This document shows positions 9,651 through 18,413 of a stretch of 64,000 nt of DNA, one piece after another. The stretch is from Reichenbachiella sp. (GTDB taxonomy: Bacteria > Bacteroidota > Bacteroidia > Cytophagales > Cyclobacteriaceae), in contig NZ_JAWPMM010000001.1 of assembly GCF_033344935.1 (NCBI RefSeq), positions 558,001 to 622,000 on the forward strand, written 5' to 3'. The stretch's first letter is position 1. Every line of letters begins with the position of its first letter. Under the pieces are notes generated by a model, which was given only the letters and a program-made list of their open reading frames with translations, did no database searches and was not told where the DNA came from. The position numbers were made by a program, and so were the translations under genes.

Positions 9651-10778
9651 CTAAAAGAATTCCTTGATCTTTTCGAAGAAACCTTTTTCTCCTTTGCCAG
9701 GATTTGGCGTGAAGTTGTCGGAATCTCTCATACTCTCCAGCTTTTCCTTTTCGTCTTTCGACAGGGTCTTAGGCGTCCAGATATTCACATGAATCAACTG
9801 ATCTCCTTTGCCGTAGCCATTGATGTCTTTGATACCCTTGCCACGCAATCTCAAGATTTTGCCGCTTTGGGTGCCTTGATCAATTTTGATTTTCACTTTG
9901 CCGTCAATAGTTGGTACTTCCACAGAAGTGCCTAATACCGCATCTACAAAGTTGAGATACAAGTCGTAAACAATGTTATTGCCTTCACGCTTTAGTTCAT
10001 CTCCTTCTTGCTCCTCGATTACGATCAAAAGATCTCCAGGCATTCCACCACCTGGGGCTTCGTTTCCTTTACCAGACATAGAAAGCTGCATGCCATCTAC
10101 TACACCAGCTGGTATTTTCACCGGTATGACTTCGTCTTTGTACGTCAAGCCAGAATTGTCAACACCATTTGGCTTTTTGTCAATGCTTTGACCTGCACCA
10201 TTACAAGTAGGACAAGTAGAAGCAGAAACCATCTGACCCAGCATGGTATTAACCACTTTTTTCACTTGGCCGCTTCCATTACATGACTGACAAGTCTTGA
10301 ATGTCACGCCATCAGCTACTACTAAACGATTGACCTTAATTTTCTTTTCTACGCCGTGTGCTATGTCTTCTAGCGTAAGCTTGAGCTTGATGCGAAGGTT
10401 GGTGCCTTTGCGAGCTCGGCCTCTACCGCCGCCGCCTCCACCAAAGAAGCTATCGAAAGGGCTGCCGCCTCCGCCACCGAAGATATCGCCAAATTGAGAG
10501 AAGATATCGTCCATAGACATACCTCCACCACCAAAGCCACCGCCGGCAGCTCCGCCCATTCCGGCATGACCGAATTGGTCGTAGCGCTGCTTTTTCTGGG
10601 CATCACTCAAAACTTCATAAGCCTCTGCAGCCTCTTTGAAGTTTTCTTCTGCTTGTTTGTCGTCTGGATTTTTGTCTGGGTGGTACTTGATAGCAAGCTT
10701 TCTATATGCTTTTTTGATCTCATCTGCAGAAGCAGATTTGGATACACCCAGTACTTCGTAATAATCTCTTTTTGCCAT
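9651..10778 (-). CDS. dnaJ: Chaperone DnaJ
   Basis: The Hsp40 co-chaperone that delivers substrates to DnaK and stimulates its ATPase; 375 residues. The J domain (1-70) has the HPD motif at 33-35. A long Gly/Phe-rich linker spans about 74-122, then the substrate-binding domains follow. The zinc region is reduced: only two CxxCxGxG repeats are present (Cys 163/166 and 189/192), against four in E. coli DnaJ. The spacing fits repeats 2 and 3, so zinc centre II is kept and centre I is lost. grpE lies 2 bases upstream, and both are served by the sigma-54-like promoter before grpE. Confidence 0.96.
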   Translation of the reverse strand: MAKRDYYEVLGVSKSASADEIKKAYRKLAIKYHPDKNPDDKQAEENFKEAAEAYEVLSDAQKKQRYDQFGHAGMGGAAGGGFGGGGMSMDDIFSQFGDIFGGGGGSPFDSFFGGGGGGRGRARKGTNLRIKLKLTLEDIAHGVEKKIKVNRLVVADGVTFKTCQSCNGSGQVKKVVNTMLGQMVSASTCPTCNGAGQSIDKKPNGVDNSGLTYKDEVIPVKIPAGVVDGMQLSMSGKGNEAPGGGMPGDLLIVIEEQEGDELKREGNNIVYDLYLNFVDAVLGTSVEVPTIDGKVKIKIDQGTQSGKILRLRGKGIKDINGYGKGDQLIHVNIWTPKTLSKDEKEKLESMRDSDNFTPNPGKGEKGFFEKIKEFF

Positions 10779-10780
10779 AA

Positions 10781-11359
10781 CTATGCTCCGGTTACTACTT
10801 TCGCAAATCTGATCACCTTGTCGTTGAGTTGATAGCCTTTCTCAATTACATCTACTACTTTCCCTTTCAACTCTTCCTCAGGTGCTGGAATCTGTGTGAT
10901 AGCCTCATGGTATTCCACATCAAACTCGGAACCTTTGTCGGCTTCGATTTTTTTCACTCCTTTTTGCTCAAGGATGCCCTTAAATTTATTGTATATCAAA
11001 TCCACACCTTCTTTCACAGATTTAATGTCTGCCTCTTCGGTCATCGATTGATCCGCTCTTTCGAAATCATCTAATACAGGAAGCAAGTCCTTAATTAAAT
11101 TCTCATTAGCAGAATTGATAAGCTCTAATTTCTCTTTAGAAGTTCTTCTTCTGAAGTTTTCGAATTCAGAATATAGTCTTAGGTACTTGTCTTTCGACTC
11201 CGCCACTTCTGCTTGAAGTTTTTCTTCAGCACTTAATTCTACCTGCGGTTCTTCATTCTGCTCCTCTTGCTCTTCCACAGTTTCTTCGTTCTTCACCTGT
11301 GGTTCTTCCACGACAGTCTCTTCCGACTTCTTGTCAGCTTTTTTATTATTTTTTGCCAT
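10781..11359 (-). CDS. grpE: Nucleotide exchange factor GrpE
   Basis: Releases ADP from DnaK in the chaperone cycle; 192 residues. The first ~65 residues are a very acidic, disordered Glu/Lys region. A long coiled coil follows to about residue 120, including the conserved [15 protein letters not shown] segment. The C-terminal beta domain ends with [16 protein letters not shown], a GrpE hallmark. It is the first gene of the grpE-dnaJ operon, 2 bases before dnaJ. A sigma-54-type promoter lies about 32 bases before the ATG. Confidence 0.95.
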   Translation of the reverse strand: MAKNNKKADKKSEETVVEEPQVKNEETVEEQEEQNEEPQVELSAEEKLQAEVAESKDKYLRLYSEFENFRRRTSKEKLELINSANENLIKDLLPVLDDFERADQSMTEEADIKSVKEGVDLIYNKFKGILEQKGVKKIEADKGSEFDVEYHEAITQIPAPEEELKGKVVDVIEKGYQLNDKVIRFAKVVTGA

Positions 11360-11390
11360 TAGTATTCACAATTAAATGCGCTATTGGTTT

Positions 11391-11407
11391 GGCAATTACT
11401 TTGCCAA
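11391..11407 (-). promoter_or_regulatory. Sigma-54 (-24/-12) promoter of grpE-dnaJ
   Basis: Read on the minus strand, TTGGCAAAGTAATTGCC fits the RpoN consensus TGGCAc-N5-TTGCw: the GG and GC doublets are exactly 10 bases apart. The predicted start of transcription is near 11380, giving a leader of about 20 bases before the grpE ATG at 11359. The window also encodes RpoN (56645-58072). The element is also a 7-base inverted repeat (TTGGCAA/TTGCCAA), so a coincidental palindrome cannot be excluded. Confidence 0.6.
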
Positions 11408-11412
11408 TGGAA

Positions 11413-11427
11413 AATCTGTGACAGATT
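11413..11427. promoter_or_regulatory. 15-base palindrome next to the grpE promoter
   Basis: AATCTG-TGA-CAGATT is a perfect 6-base inverted repeat only 5 bases upstream of the -24 element. It is a candidate site for a repressor or an enhancer-binding protein. It does not match the CIRCE element of HrcA. Confidence 0.35.
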
Positions 11428-11464
11428 GTCCTAAAATTTATTAATTCAATAAAATATTGTCATG

Positions 11465-12457
11465 TTAGGCGTTGATGGCATCCCAAATCATATCCTTCAA
11501 TGGGTTCAGGTTTTTCTGCGCCACACTCGATATAAAAATAGAAGGCAATTCGGTCGGTACTTCCTTTTTCATTTCTTCCATCAGTTCATCATCCAGCATA
11601 TCCGATTTGGTAATTGCGAGCATGCGCTGTTTATCTAAAAGCTCAGGGTTGTATTTGGTCAATTCTTTGAGAAGAATTTCATATTCTTTCTTGATGTCAT
11701 CGGAATCGGCGGGTACCATAAACAACAAGATCGAATTTCTTTCGATATGCCGTAAGAATCTAATGCCTAGTCCTTTGCCTTCTGCAGCTCCTTCGATGAT
11801 ACCAGGAATATCGGCCATCACAAATGACTTGTGATCTCTATAGGCCACTACACCAAGGTTCGGCACGAGCGTGGTGAAAGGATAATTGGCGATTTCTGGT
11901 TTGGCCTCGGACAACACTGAAAGCAATGTGGACTTTCCAGCATTAGGAAACCCAACTAAACCGACATCGGCCAAGACTTTCAGTTCAAGAACGATCCATT
12001 CTTCTATGCCTAATTCACCTGGTTGAGCATAATGTGGCGTTTGATTAGTGGCGTTTTTGAAATTGTCGTTGCCAAGGCCGCCACGTCCCCCTTGAGTAAG
12101 AATGATCTCCTGACCATCTTCTAATATTTCTACTCTTCGCTCTCCAGTTTCGGCATCTTTAGCGATAGTACCCAATGGCACTTCTAGGATGATGTCTTTG
12201 CCTTCGGAACCACTTCTATTGCCTCCTTCCCCTGGTTTGCCATCTTCGGCAATCGCATGTTTTTTATACCTCAGATGAAGCAAGGTCCACAGCTGCCTGT
12301 TGCCACGAAGAATGATATGGCCGCCACGGCCACCATTGCCTCCATCAGGCCCGCCTTTCGGAACATGTTTTTCTCTTCGGAAATGTACAGAACCAGGTCC
12401 GCCATTTCCCGATCGGGAACAAAACCTTACGTGATCAATGAAGTTTGAAGATGCCAT
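11465..12457 (-). CDS. obgE: GTPase ObgE/CgtA
   Basis: Ribosome-associated GTPase acting in 50S subunit assembly and stress signalling; 330 residues. The N-terminal glycine-rich Obg fold (about 1-158) has the [15 protein letters not shown] start and repeated GGxGG turns. The G domain (about 159-325) has G1 GFPNAGKST, switch [10 protein letters not shown]3 DIPG and G4 TKSD. There is no C-terminal extension beyond the G domain, as in the short Obg forms of Bacteroidetes. It lies downstream of adk, with a terminator-like hairpin between the two. Confidence 0.96.
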   Translation of the reverse strand: MASSNFIDHVRFCSRSGNGGPGSVHFRREKHVPKGGPDGGNGGRGGHIILRGNRQLWTLLHLRYKKHAIAEDGKPGEGGNRSGSEGKDIILEVPLGTIAKDAETGERRVEILEDGQEIILTQGGRGGLGNDNFKNATNQTPHYAQPGELGIEEWIVLELKVLADVGLVGFPNAGKSTLLSVLSEAKPEIANYPFTTLVPNLGVVAYRDHKSFVMADIPGIIEGAAEGKGLGIRFLRHIERNSILLFMVPADSDDIKKEYEILLKELTKYNPELLDKQRMLAITKSDMLDDELMEEMKKEVPTELPSIFISSVAQKNLNPLKDMIWDAINA

Positions 12458-12471
12458 TTACTTAAAGTTGA

Positions 12472-12521
12472 AAAAACAAATGGCAAAACCCTAAGCCCTT
12501 GCTTAAGAATTTTGCCATTTA
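12472..12521 (-). terminator. Probable intrinsic terminator of adk
   Basis: On the minus strand an 11-base stem (AAATGGCAAAA with TTTTGCCATTT) encloses a second inner hairpin (CTTAAGC/GCTTAG) and is followed by a run of six T. It lies about 20 bases after the adk stop. Confidence 0.65.
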
Positions 12522-12542
12522 AAATTTTATTTGAATGCCTAA

Positions 12543-13115
12543 TTAGAGCCCATCCATCACTCGGCGAATGGCCAAGTAGATTTCTTCGATAGCTCCTACA
12601 CCATGAATTTTGTTGTATTTGCCCTGTTTCTCATAAAATTCAGCGACTGGCAACGTTTCGTTTTTGTATACCTGAATACGGTTATCGATTTTAGCCTCGT
12701 CCTGATCGTCCGCTCTTCCAGAAGTTTTACCTCTTTCGAGTAATCTAGTTTTTAGCTCTTCATCTGGCACATCAAGTGCAATCATACCACTGATAGAAGT
12801 ATCAAAATCATTGAGCATATCTTCAAGTGCAACTGCTTGAGCAACTGTTCTTGGGAATCCATCGAAAATGAACCCTTGAGGATCGATGGTGGTGGCAATT
12901 TTGTCTTTTACCATTCCGATGACTACTTCATCAGGAACCAGATTTCCTTCATCCATGTATTTCTGAGCTAGCTTGCCTAGTTCAGTGCCTTCTCCTAAGT
13001 GCTTTCTAAATAAATCACCTGTAGAAAGGTGAACCAATTTGTATTGCTCTATTATTTTTTCACTCTGTGTGCCTTTGCCAGCACCGGGAGGGCCGAATAA
13101 TACGATGTTTAGCAT
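12543..13115 (-). CDS. adk: Adenylate kinase (short-LID type)
   Basis: Interconverts AMP + ATP with 2 ADP. The 190-residue protein begins LNIVLFGPPGAGKGTQ with the P-loop at about 7-15. The AMP-binding STGDLFR segment follows, then the FDGFPRT motif and the LLERGKTSGRADD lid hinge. The lid is short and lacks the four-Cys zinc insert seen in many Gram-positive enzymes, and the overall length is below the 214 residues of E. coli Adk. It is followed by a terminator-like hairpin before obgE. Confidence 0.96.
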   Translation of the reverse strand: MLNIVLFGPPGAGKGTQSEKIIEQYKLVHLSTGDLFRKHLGEGTELGKLAQKYMDEGNLVPDEVVIGMVKDKIATTIDPQGFIFDGFPRTVAQAVALEDMLNDFDTSISGMIALDVPDEELKTRLLERGKTSGRADDQDEAKIDNRIQVYKNETLPVAEFYEKQGKYNKIHGVGAIEEIYLAIRRVMDGL

Positions 13116-13160
13116 GATTTATTTATTAGTGTGTATTATTAGTATTCTACAAAAAAGGGG

Positions 13161-13168
13161 CAAATATA
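13161..13168 (-). promoter_or_regulatory. Putative -7 element upstream of adk
   Basis: On the minus strand TATATTTG matches TAnnTTTG, 45 bases before the adk ATG and just after the hpt stop. No clear -33 element is seen. Confidence 0.35.
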
Positions 13169-13188
13169 ATAAATTAATTGGGGTGAAT

Positions 13189-13719
13189 TTAAGGCTTCAA
13201 TTGATACAATCCGGTAAGATTTCTACCCTTGCCCAAGTAGTCCATACCATAGCCTACCACGAATAGATTTGGGATTTCCTTCCCAACATATTGAAGTTCG
13301 ATGGATTGTTGGTAGGCTTCAGGCTTAAAAAAGAGAGTAGCGGTATGGATTGAAGCTGCCTTTTTATCACTGAGTATTTCCAAAATATGAGCTAAGGTAT
13401 TCCCGCTATCCACAATGTCTTCTACTATCAAGATGTGTTTGCCGGTAAGGTCTTCATTGAGGCCGATTAATTCATTGACTTTTCCTGTGGACGAAGTGCC
13501 TTCGTAGGAAGCGAATTTCAAAAAACTAATTTCTGGATCTGAAGTCATATACTTCACCAGATCAGCCATGAATAGAAATGCACCATTCAATATGCCAAGA
13601 ATCAGCAGGCCCTTTCCTTGATAATCGATATCAATTTGATGTGCGAGCTGTTTGACACAATCCTGAATTTGATCAGCCGTAAGGTACTCTTCGAATTTTT
13701 TGTCTCCTACTTGGATCAT
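13189..13719 (-). CDS. hpt: Hypoxanthine phosphoribosyltransferase
   Basis: Purine salvage enzyme making IMP/GMP from hypoxanthine/guanine and PRPP; 176 residues, the usual length. The PRPP-binding motif is ILIVEDIVDSGNTLA (about 95-109). The N-terminal ILNGAFLFMADLV loop is typical, and the C-terminal VVGYGMDYLGKGRNL segment is the conserved purine-contacting end. The start overlaps the end of the M42 peptidase gene by 4 bases (ATGA type), so the two are translationally coupled. Confidence 0.95.
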   Translation of the reverse strand: MIQVGDKKFEEYLTADQIQDCVKQLAHQIDIDYQGKGLLILGILNGAFLFMADLVKYMTSDPEISFLKFASYEGTSSTGKVNELIGLNEDLTGKHILIVEDIVDSGNTLAHILEILSDKKAASIHTATLFFKPEAYQQSIELQYVGKEIPNLFVVGYGMDYLGKGRNLTGLYQLKP

Positions 13720-14639
13720 AAGTGTTTCATTAAATATTTATATAGATTGATCATGGCTTCAATGTCACTTTTGTGGACAATTTCACCTGGCGAATGTACA
13801 TGATCTTCTGGAGCACCTACAAAGCACCAATCAATCGGGTAAGGCGATTGCTGAATTTCGCGTCCATCGCTGCCTCCACTTCGTTCGACTTCAATTTGGT
13901 AATTGACCCCAGAAGTTTCGGCTAATGCAATAATTTTATCTACATACTCTCTTCTCGGAATACTCATGTCTCGCAATGAAATCGCTACTCCATTTCCATG
14001 AGTTACTCCTTCCGTGACCCAAGTGATATCAGAAACTAGTGCTTGCCTGATTTGGTAATTTTCATACATCCATTTGCATAGAAATGGAACCGTACCTCCA
14101 CCGTGCTCTTCCCAACAAGAAAATATGATAAGACCATCTTCGAGTGTTTCCGCTACTTTTAGCGCGTTGAATACACCCAAACGATTATCCATATAACAGG
14201 ATTGCACATATTCGTCAGTTTCACGGAAGTCAGATTTGAATACCAGATCAGTGCCAGATTCGATCCCACGGCCAAAATCGTAGAACAAATCTCGGTCTTC
14301 TACTTTCAGTTTGCATTCGATTGGCCCCATGACATCATGCCCTACTAGGGTGTAACCATCCTCGGTCTCAGGTCCGCCTATTGGTATTAGTTGATTTTCA
14401 TAGCGTACTGTAAAACCAATGGAATCTATGTGAGCGAAAATGGCAGTACGTGGTTTACCAAACTTAAGAACCAAACAATCCTGAAACTCTTCACCATAGA
14501 TGAGTTCGGGTTGAGTTTTCCAATGGTCCTTATTTTGATTGACATAGCCAATAAGAAATTCCGTCATGGCGGACTCATTGCCCGAAGGGGCAAAAATCTC
14601 ACAAAGTGTCTTTAGTAATTTGATATCTGCAGCTTGCAT
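13716..14639 (-). CDS. M42 family metallopeptidase (glutamyl aminopeptidase-like)
   Basis: A 307-residue cytoplasmic di-metal aminopeptidase-type protein. Metal-ligand motifs in order are FAHIDSIGF (His), SCYMDNRLG (Asp), CWEEHGGG (Glu-Glu) and SDITWV (Asp), with the GGSDGREIQ loop near the C-terminus and a final VHSPGEIVH. These fit the M42/M20 fold (tetrahedral aminopeptidase, PepA, FrvX). The ATG at 14639 is chosen; a TTG 33 bases upstream would add residues unlike the family. hpt overlaps its stop by 4 bases. Substrate range is unknown. Confidence 0.85.
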   Translation of the reverse strand: MQAADIKLLKTLCEIFAPSGNESAMTEFLIGYVNQNKDHWKTQPELIYGEEFQDCLVLKFGKPRTAIFAHIDSIGFTVRYENQLIPIGGPETEDGYTLVGHDVMGPIECKLKVEDRDLFYDFGRGIESGTDLVFKSDFRETDEYVQSCYMDNRLGVFNALKVAETLEDGLIIFSCWEEHGGGTVPFLCKWMYENYQIRQALVSDITWVTEGVTHGNGVAISLRDMSIPRREYVDKIIALAETSGVNYQIEVERSGGSDGREIQQSPYPIDWCFVGAPEDHVHSPGEIVHKSDIEAMINLYKYLMKHL

Positions 14640-14731
14640 GTATTCTTTTGAAAATCGAAGCACAAAAATCAATGTTTTTAGTCTAAATCAAATAGGCGAG
14701 ACTAATTTTACCGCTGAACTCACAAATCACT

Positions 14732-15187
14732 ATGCTCGAAGAATTTCTGAAGTATCTATTGATCTATAGCACAAGCGGAATCAAGTTTGTTTTTGGGCCG
14801 GTGTTTGGGGCTTCTTTTGGGTACAGCGTTTTCCTCACGGGTACATTGACTATCTTGGGAATGATGACTACGGTGTATCTTTTCACCTACTTTGGCACAT
14901 ACATTCGGCATTTTACGCAAAGTATTTTTCGATCAAAAGACAAAAAGATTTTCACTAAGAAAAACAGAAAGTACGTTCAGCTTTGGTTGAAGTATGGCGT
15001 AGCCGGCATGTCTTTTCTCACTCCGGTATTACTTTCTCCCCTTGGTGGTGCCATCTTGGTAAATGCTTTCGGTGGACGAAAAAAGGATATTATTAAATAT
15101 ATGTGGGTGAGTAGTATCTTTTGGGGATACCCGATGACATGGGCGGTAAAATTCGCTGGGCACATGATTCCGTTTTTGGATCTTTAG
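14732..15187 (+). CDS. Small integral membrane protein (small multidrug export protein-like)
   Basis: A 151-residue membrane protein with about four hydrophobic segments (roughly 5-30, 34-58, 85-112, 122-145) and a basic cytoplasmic loop (RSKDKKIFTKKNRK). The TPVLLSPLGGAILVNAFGG motif resembles the small multidrug export family (PF06695) and, more distantly, DedA-type re-entrant loops. The family call is tentative and no substrate can be inferred. It is divergent from the M42 peptidase gene. Confidence 0.5.
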   Translation: MLEEFLKYLLIYSTSGIKFVFGPVFGASFGYSVFLTGTLTILGMMTTVYLFTYFGTYIRHFTQSIFRSKDKKIFTKKNRKYVQLWLKYGVAGMSFLTPVLLSPLGGAILVNAFGGRKKDIIKYMWVSSIFWGYPMTWAVKFAGHMIPFLDL

Positions 15188-15188
15188 T

Positions 15189-15278
15189 GGAGGCACGACT
15201 GGATTCTAAATATTTCGGTTTACATTCCACATACTAGCCGGATAAACAGAAGAGCTTAAAACTTCAAGTCGTACCTCC
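15189..15278. repeat. Long-range inverted repeat before polA
   Basis: GGAGGCACGACT (15189-15200) pairs with AGTCGTACCTCC (15267-15278) with one mismatch across a 66-base spacer. A third partial copy (AGTCGTATCTC) follows near 15320. It could be a structured RNA or a degenerate mobile-element end; no gene is seen in the 176-base spacer. Confidence 0.35.
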
Positions 15279-15363
15279 ATGGATAGCGAAATTTTCCAAT
15301 GATCTGTATTAATCCATCGAGTCGTATCTCAACAGTTCAGATCATTTTCTTACCTTTACTCAC

Positions 15364-18174
15364 ATGAGTAAACCTGAAAAGAAACTGTTCCTGCTGGATG
15401 CATTTGCCCTGATTTATCGTGCACATTTTGCTTTTAGCAAAAACCCAAGAATCAACTCCAAAGGCATGAATACGAGTGCCGTTTTTGGATTTATGAATTC
15501 ATTGTTGGAGATACTAAAAAAAGAAAAACCAACCCACATTGGCGTAGCATTTGACACAAGCGCGCCAACTTTTCGTCACGAACAGTTTCCTGAATACAAA
15601 GCCCATCGGGAAGAAACACCCGAAGACATCAGAACCGCTACCCCGATTATCAAAGACATTTTGAAGGCGTTCAATATTCCTATACTTCAAATGGACGGTT
15701 TTGAAGCGGATGATGTGATTGGAACCTTGGCGAAAGCCGCTGCACGAGATGGCTTCGAAGTATTCATGATGACGCCGGATAAAGATTATGCACAGCTTGT
15801 AGAAGAGCACATTTATCTATACAAACCAGCCTACATGGGTAATGGTGTAGACGTGCTCGGTATCCCAGAAGTATTGGCCAAATTCGAAATTGAGAAAGTA
15901 GATCAGGTAAGAGATATTTTAGGGCTGGAAGGCGATGCGGCTGATAACATTCCGGGTATACCCGGGGTGGGTAAGAAAACTGCGATTAAGTTTCTTCAAG
16001 CCTACGGAACTGTAGAAGGGTTACTCGAAAACACCGCCGACCTGAAAGGTAAGATGAAAGAAAAGGTGGAAGAATTTGGACAGCAAGGGATCTTGTCAAA
16101 AGAACTAGCTACTATCAAGATTGATGTACCGATCGATTTCAATGCAGAGGATTTAGAGCATTGCGAACCCAATGAAGCCAAGGTGAAAGAGATCTTCGAA
16201 GAACTCGAATTTCGTACAATGCTCAAGCGAATTTTCGACATAGATGATGCGCCATCCACCCCCACAAAAGCCCCGGCAAAAAAGAAAGCAGCTGAACCAT
16301 CTCAATTGGGGCTTTTTGGTGATTCGCCCTCCGATGTCACTACCCAAGTGGCCGTGCAAGAGAAGAAAAATGCTAAGAATCATAAGCACGACTACCATTG
16401 CATTGATACACCAGCATTGAGAAAATCTCTGGTGAAATACTTGTCTCTACAGGACGAATATTGTTTTGACACAGAGACTACCAGCGTAAACCCTGAAGAA
16501 GCTGAGCTGGTAGGGATAGCATTCTCTTACATCGCAGGCGAGGCTTATTATGTGCCGATACCAGCGGATCAAAAAGTAGCGCAAAGCATCGTGGAAGAGT
16601 TTAGGTCGGTACTGGAAAATGATGAAATTTTGAAAATCGGTCAAAACCTGAAGTACGACATTCAGGTGATGAAAAACTACGGGGTAGAGGTGAAAGGCAA
16701 AATGTTTGACACCATGCTTGCACATTATCTTATCGATCCAGAGTCCAGGCACAAGATGGACGTGCTGGCTGAAAATTATCTGAATTACACTGCAATCCCT
16801 ATTGAAGAGCTAATCGGAAAAGGCAAGTCACAAAAGAACATGCGTGATATACTAGTGGCCGACGTTGTGGACTATGCATGTGAAGATGCGGATATCACTT
16901 TGCAGTTGAAATTGAAATTAGAGAAGGAAATCAAAGAGCGAGGACTTGAGAAACTGCTTCATGAAGTGGAAGAACCATTGAGTGTGGTACTGGCTGATGT
17001 AGAGTATGCTGGGGTGAAAATAGACACTGATGTACTTGGAGAAATGTCTAAGGACCTGAACGAATTGAGCGTGACCGCTCAGGACAAAATTTATGAATTG
17101 GCCGGGCAGGAGTTCAACATCAATTCACCTAAGCAGATGGGTGAGATTTTGTTTGATCAAATGAAGCTGGTAGACAAGCCCAAAAAAACCAAGACAGGAC
17201 AATACGCTACGGGCGAAGAAATCTTGTCTAAACTAGCCGGTGAGCACGAAATCGCCGAGCGTATTCTTGAGTTTAGAGAATATCAAAAATTGAAGTCCAC
17301 TTATGTGGATGCCCTGCCTCTTTTGATTAGTAAAAAGGATGGACTGATTCACACGGACTATAGGCAAGCCGTGGCGGCCACGGGTCGTTTGAGCTCAAAC
17401 AACCCGAATCTTCAAAATATCCCTATTCGAACAGCCAAAGGTCGGGAGATTCGAAAGGCATTTGTGCCAAGAAGTAAGGATTACACCATATTCGCAGCGG
17501 ATTATTCTCAGATCGAGTTGAGAATCATTGCAGCATTTGCTAAAGATGAGAGCATGATTCAGGCATTCAAGGATGGCCAAGACATTCACTCTACCACGGC
17601 TTCCAAAGTTTTTGACGTGCCGATGGCCGACATGACTCCAGACATTCGCCGAAAGGCCAAGGAGGTCAACTTTGGTTTAATTTATGGAATTTCGGCTTTT
17701 GGATTGTCTCAAAATATCGGAATCTCGCGCACGGAAGCAGCGGAGATTATCGACGCTTATTTTACGCAATTCCCTAATATCAAAAGGTATATGGATGATC
17801 AGGTCAATTTTGCCAAAGAGCATGAATATGTGGAGACCATTTTAGGTCGTCGTCGATACTTACGCGATATCAATTCCAGAAATGCGACGGTTCGTGGATT
17901 TGCAGAGCGAAATGCGGTGAATGCACCGATTCAGGGTAGTGCCGCCGATATAATCAAAGTGGCGATGATCAACATCCACGACTGGATGAAAAAAGAAAAA
18001 CTGCAATCCAAAATGATTATGCAGGTACATGATGAATTGGTTTTTGATGCTCATAAAGACGAGCTAGCTACTCTTCAAAAGAAAGTGGAAGAGCTGATGA
18101 AAAATGCACTGCCGATTGATGTACCCATGGAAGTGGGCATGGGTATTGGAGATAATTGGTTGGAGGCGCATTAA
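15364..18174 (+). CDS. polA: DNA polymerase I
   Basis: Repair and Okazaki-fragment polymerase, 936 residues with all three domains. The 5'-3' exonuclease (about 1-290) has DGFEADDVIGT and the PGVGKKTA helix-hairpin-helix. The 3'-5' exonuclease (about 350-530) keeps its acidic residues (FDTETTS, NLKYDIQVM, YACEDADIT), so proofreading should be active. The polymerase domain has motif A DYSQIELRI, motif B RRKAKEVNFGLIYGIS and motif C VHDEL. A low-complexity Ala/Lys linker lies near 297-310. It is a single gene followed by a terminator. Confidence 0.97.
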   Translation: MSKPEKKLFLLDAFALIYRAHFAFSKNPRINSKGMNTSAVFGFMNSLLEILKKEKPTHIGVAFDTSAPTFRHEQFPEYKAHREETPEDIRTATPIIKDILKAFNIPILQMDGFEADDVIGTLAKAAARDGFEVFMMTPDKDYAQLVEEHIYLYKPAYMGNGVDVLGIPEVLAKFEIEKVDQVRDILGLEGDAADNIPGIPGVGKKTAIKFLQAYGTVEGLLENTADLKGKMKEKVEEFGQQGILSKELATIKIDVPIDFNAEDLEHCEPNEAKVKEIFEELEFRTMLKRIFDIDDAPSTPTKAPAKKKAAEPSQLGLFGDSPSDVTTQVAVQEKKNAKNHKHDYHCIDTPALRKSLVKYLSLQDEYCFDTETTSVNPEEAELVGIAFSYIAGEAYYVPIPADQKVAQSIVEEFRSVLENDEILKIGQNLKYDIQVMKNYGVEVKGKMFDTMLAHYLIDPESRHKMDVLAENYLNYTAIPIEELIGKGKSQKNMRDILVADVVDYACEDADITLQLKLKLEKEIKERGLEKLLHEVEEPLSVVLADVEYAGVKIDTDVLGEMSKDLNELSVTAQDKIYELAGQEFNINSPKQMGEILFDQMKLVDKPKKTKTGQYATGEEILSKLAGEHEIAERILEFREYQKLKSTYVDALPLLISKKDGLIHTDYRQAVAATGRLSSNNPNLQNIPIRTAKGREIRKAFVPRSKDYTIFAADYSQIELRIIAAFAKDESMIQAFKDGQDIHSTTASKVFDVPMADMTPDIRRKAKEVNFGLIYGISAFGLSQNIGISRTEAAEIIDAYFTQFPNIKRYMDDQVNFAKEHEYVETILGRRRYLRDINSRNATVRGFAERNAVNAPIQGSAADIIKVAMINIHDWMKKEKLQSKMIMQVHDELVFDAHKDELATLQKKVEELMKNALPIDVPMEVGMGIGDNWLEAH

Positions 18175-18242
18175 TACCTGATCCGTACATGTTGCATTAC
18201 ATGCATTATTCTGTTTTTTGACAGAATTAAATTGTACTATAC

Positions 18243-18272
18243 AAAGACCATATTTAAATATAGGTCTTTTTT
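18243..18272 (+). terminator. Intrinsic terminator of polA
   Basis: A 7-base stem AAAGACC (18243-18249) with GGTCTTT (18263-18269), extended by an inner TATTT/AAATA stem, followed by a T-run. It lies about 70 bases after the polA stop. Confidence 0.7.
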
Positions 18273-18413
18273 GGACTGATAAATATAATTTATCGGGCAA
18301 TAGATATATTTCGTCGAAAACTTCTTTTTTTCTCATTCTTTTAAATCTCTTTTGCAGCCTTACTTCGTAAGTCTTGCCTGTCAAGACAGAAGAAAGAAGC
18401 AGAATAAAGAATA

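Noticed and set aside
10494-10832. Open frame on + opposite dnaJ and grpE
   Set aside because: It covers conserved J-domain codons on the other strand and encodes Phe/Val/Cys-rich nonsense.
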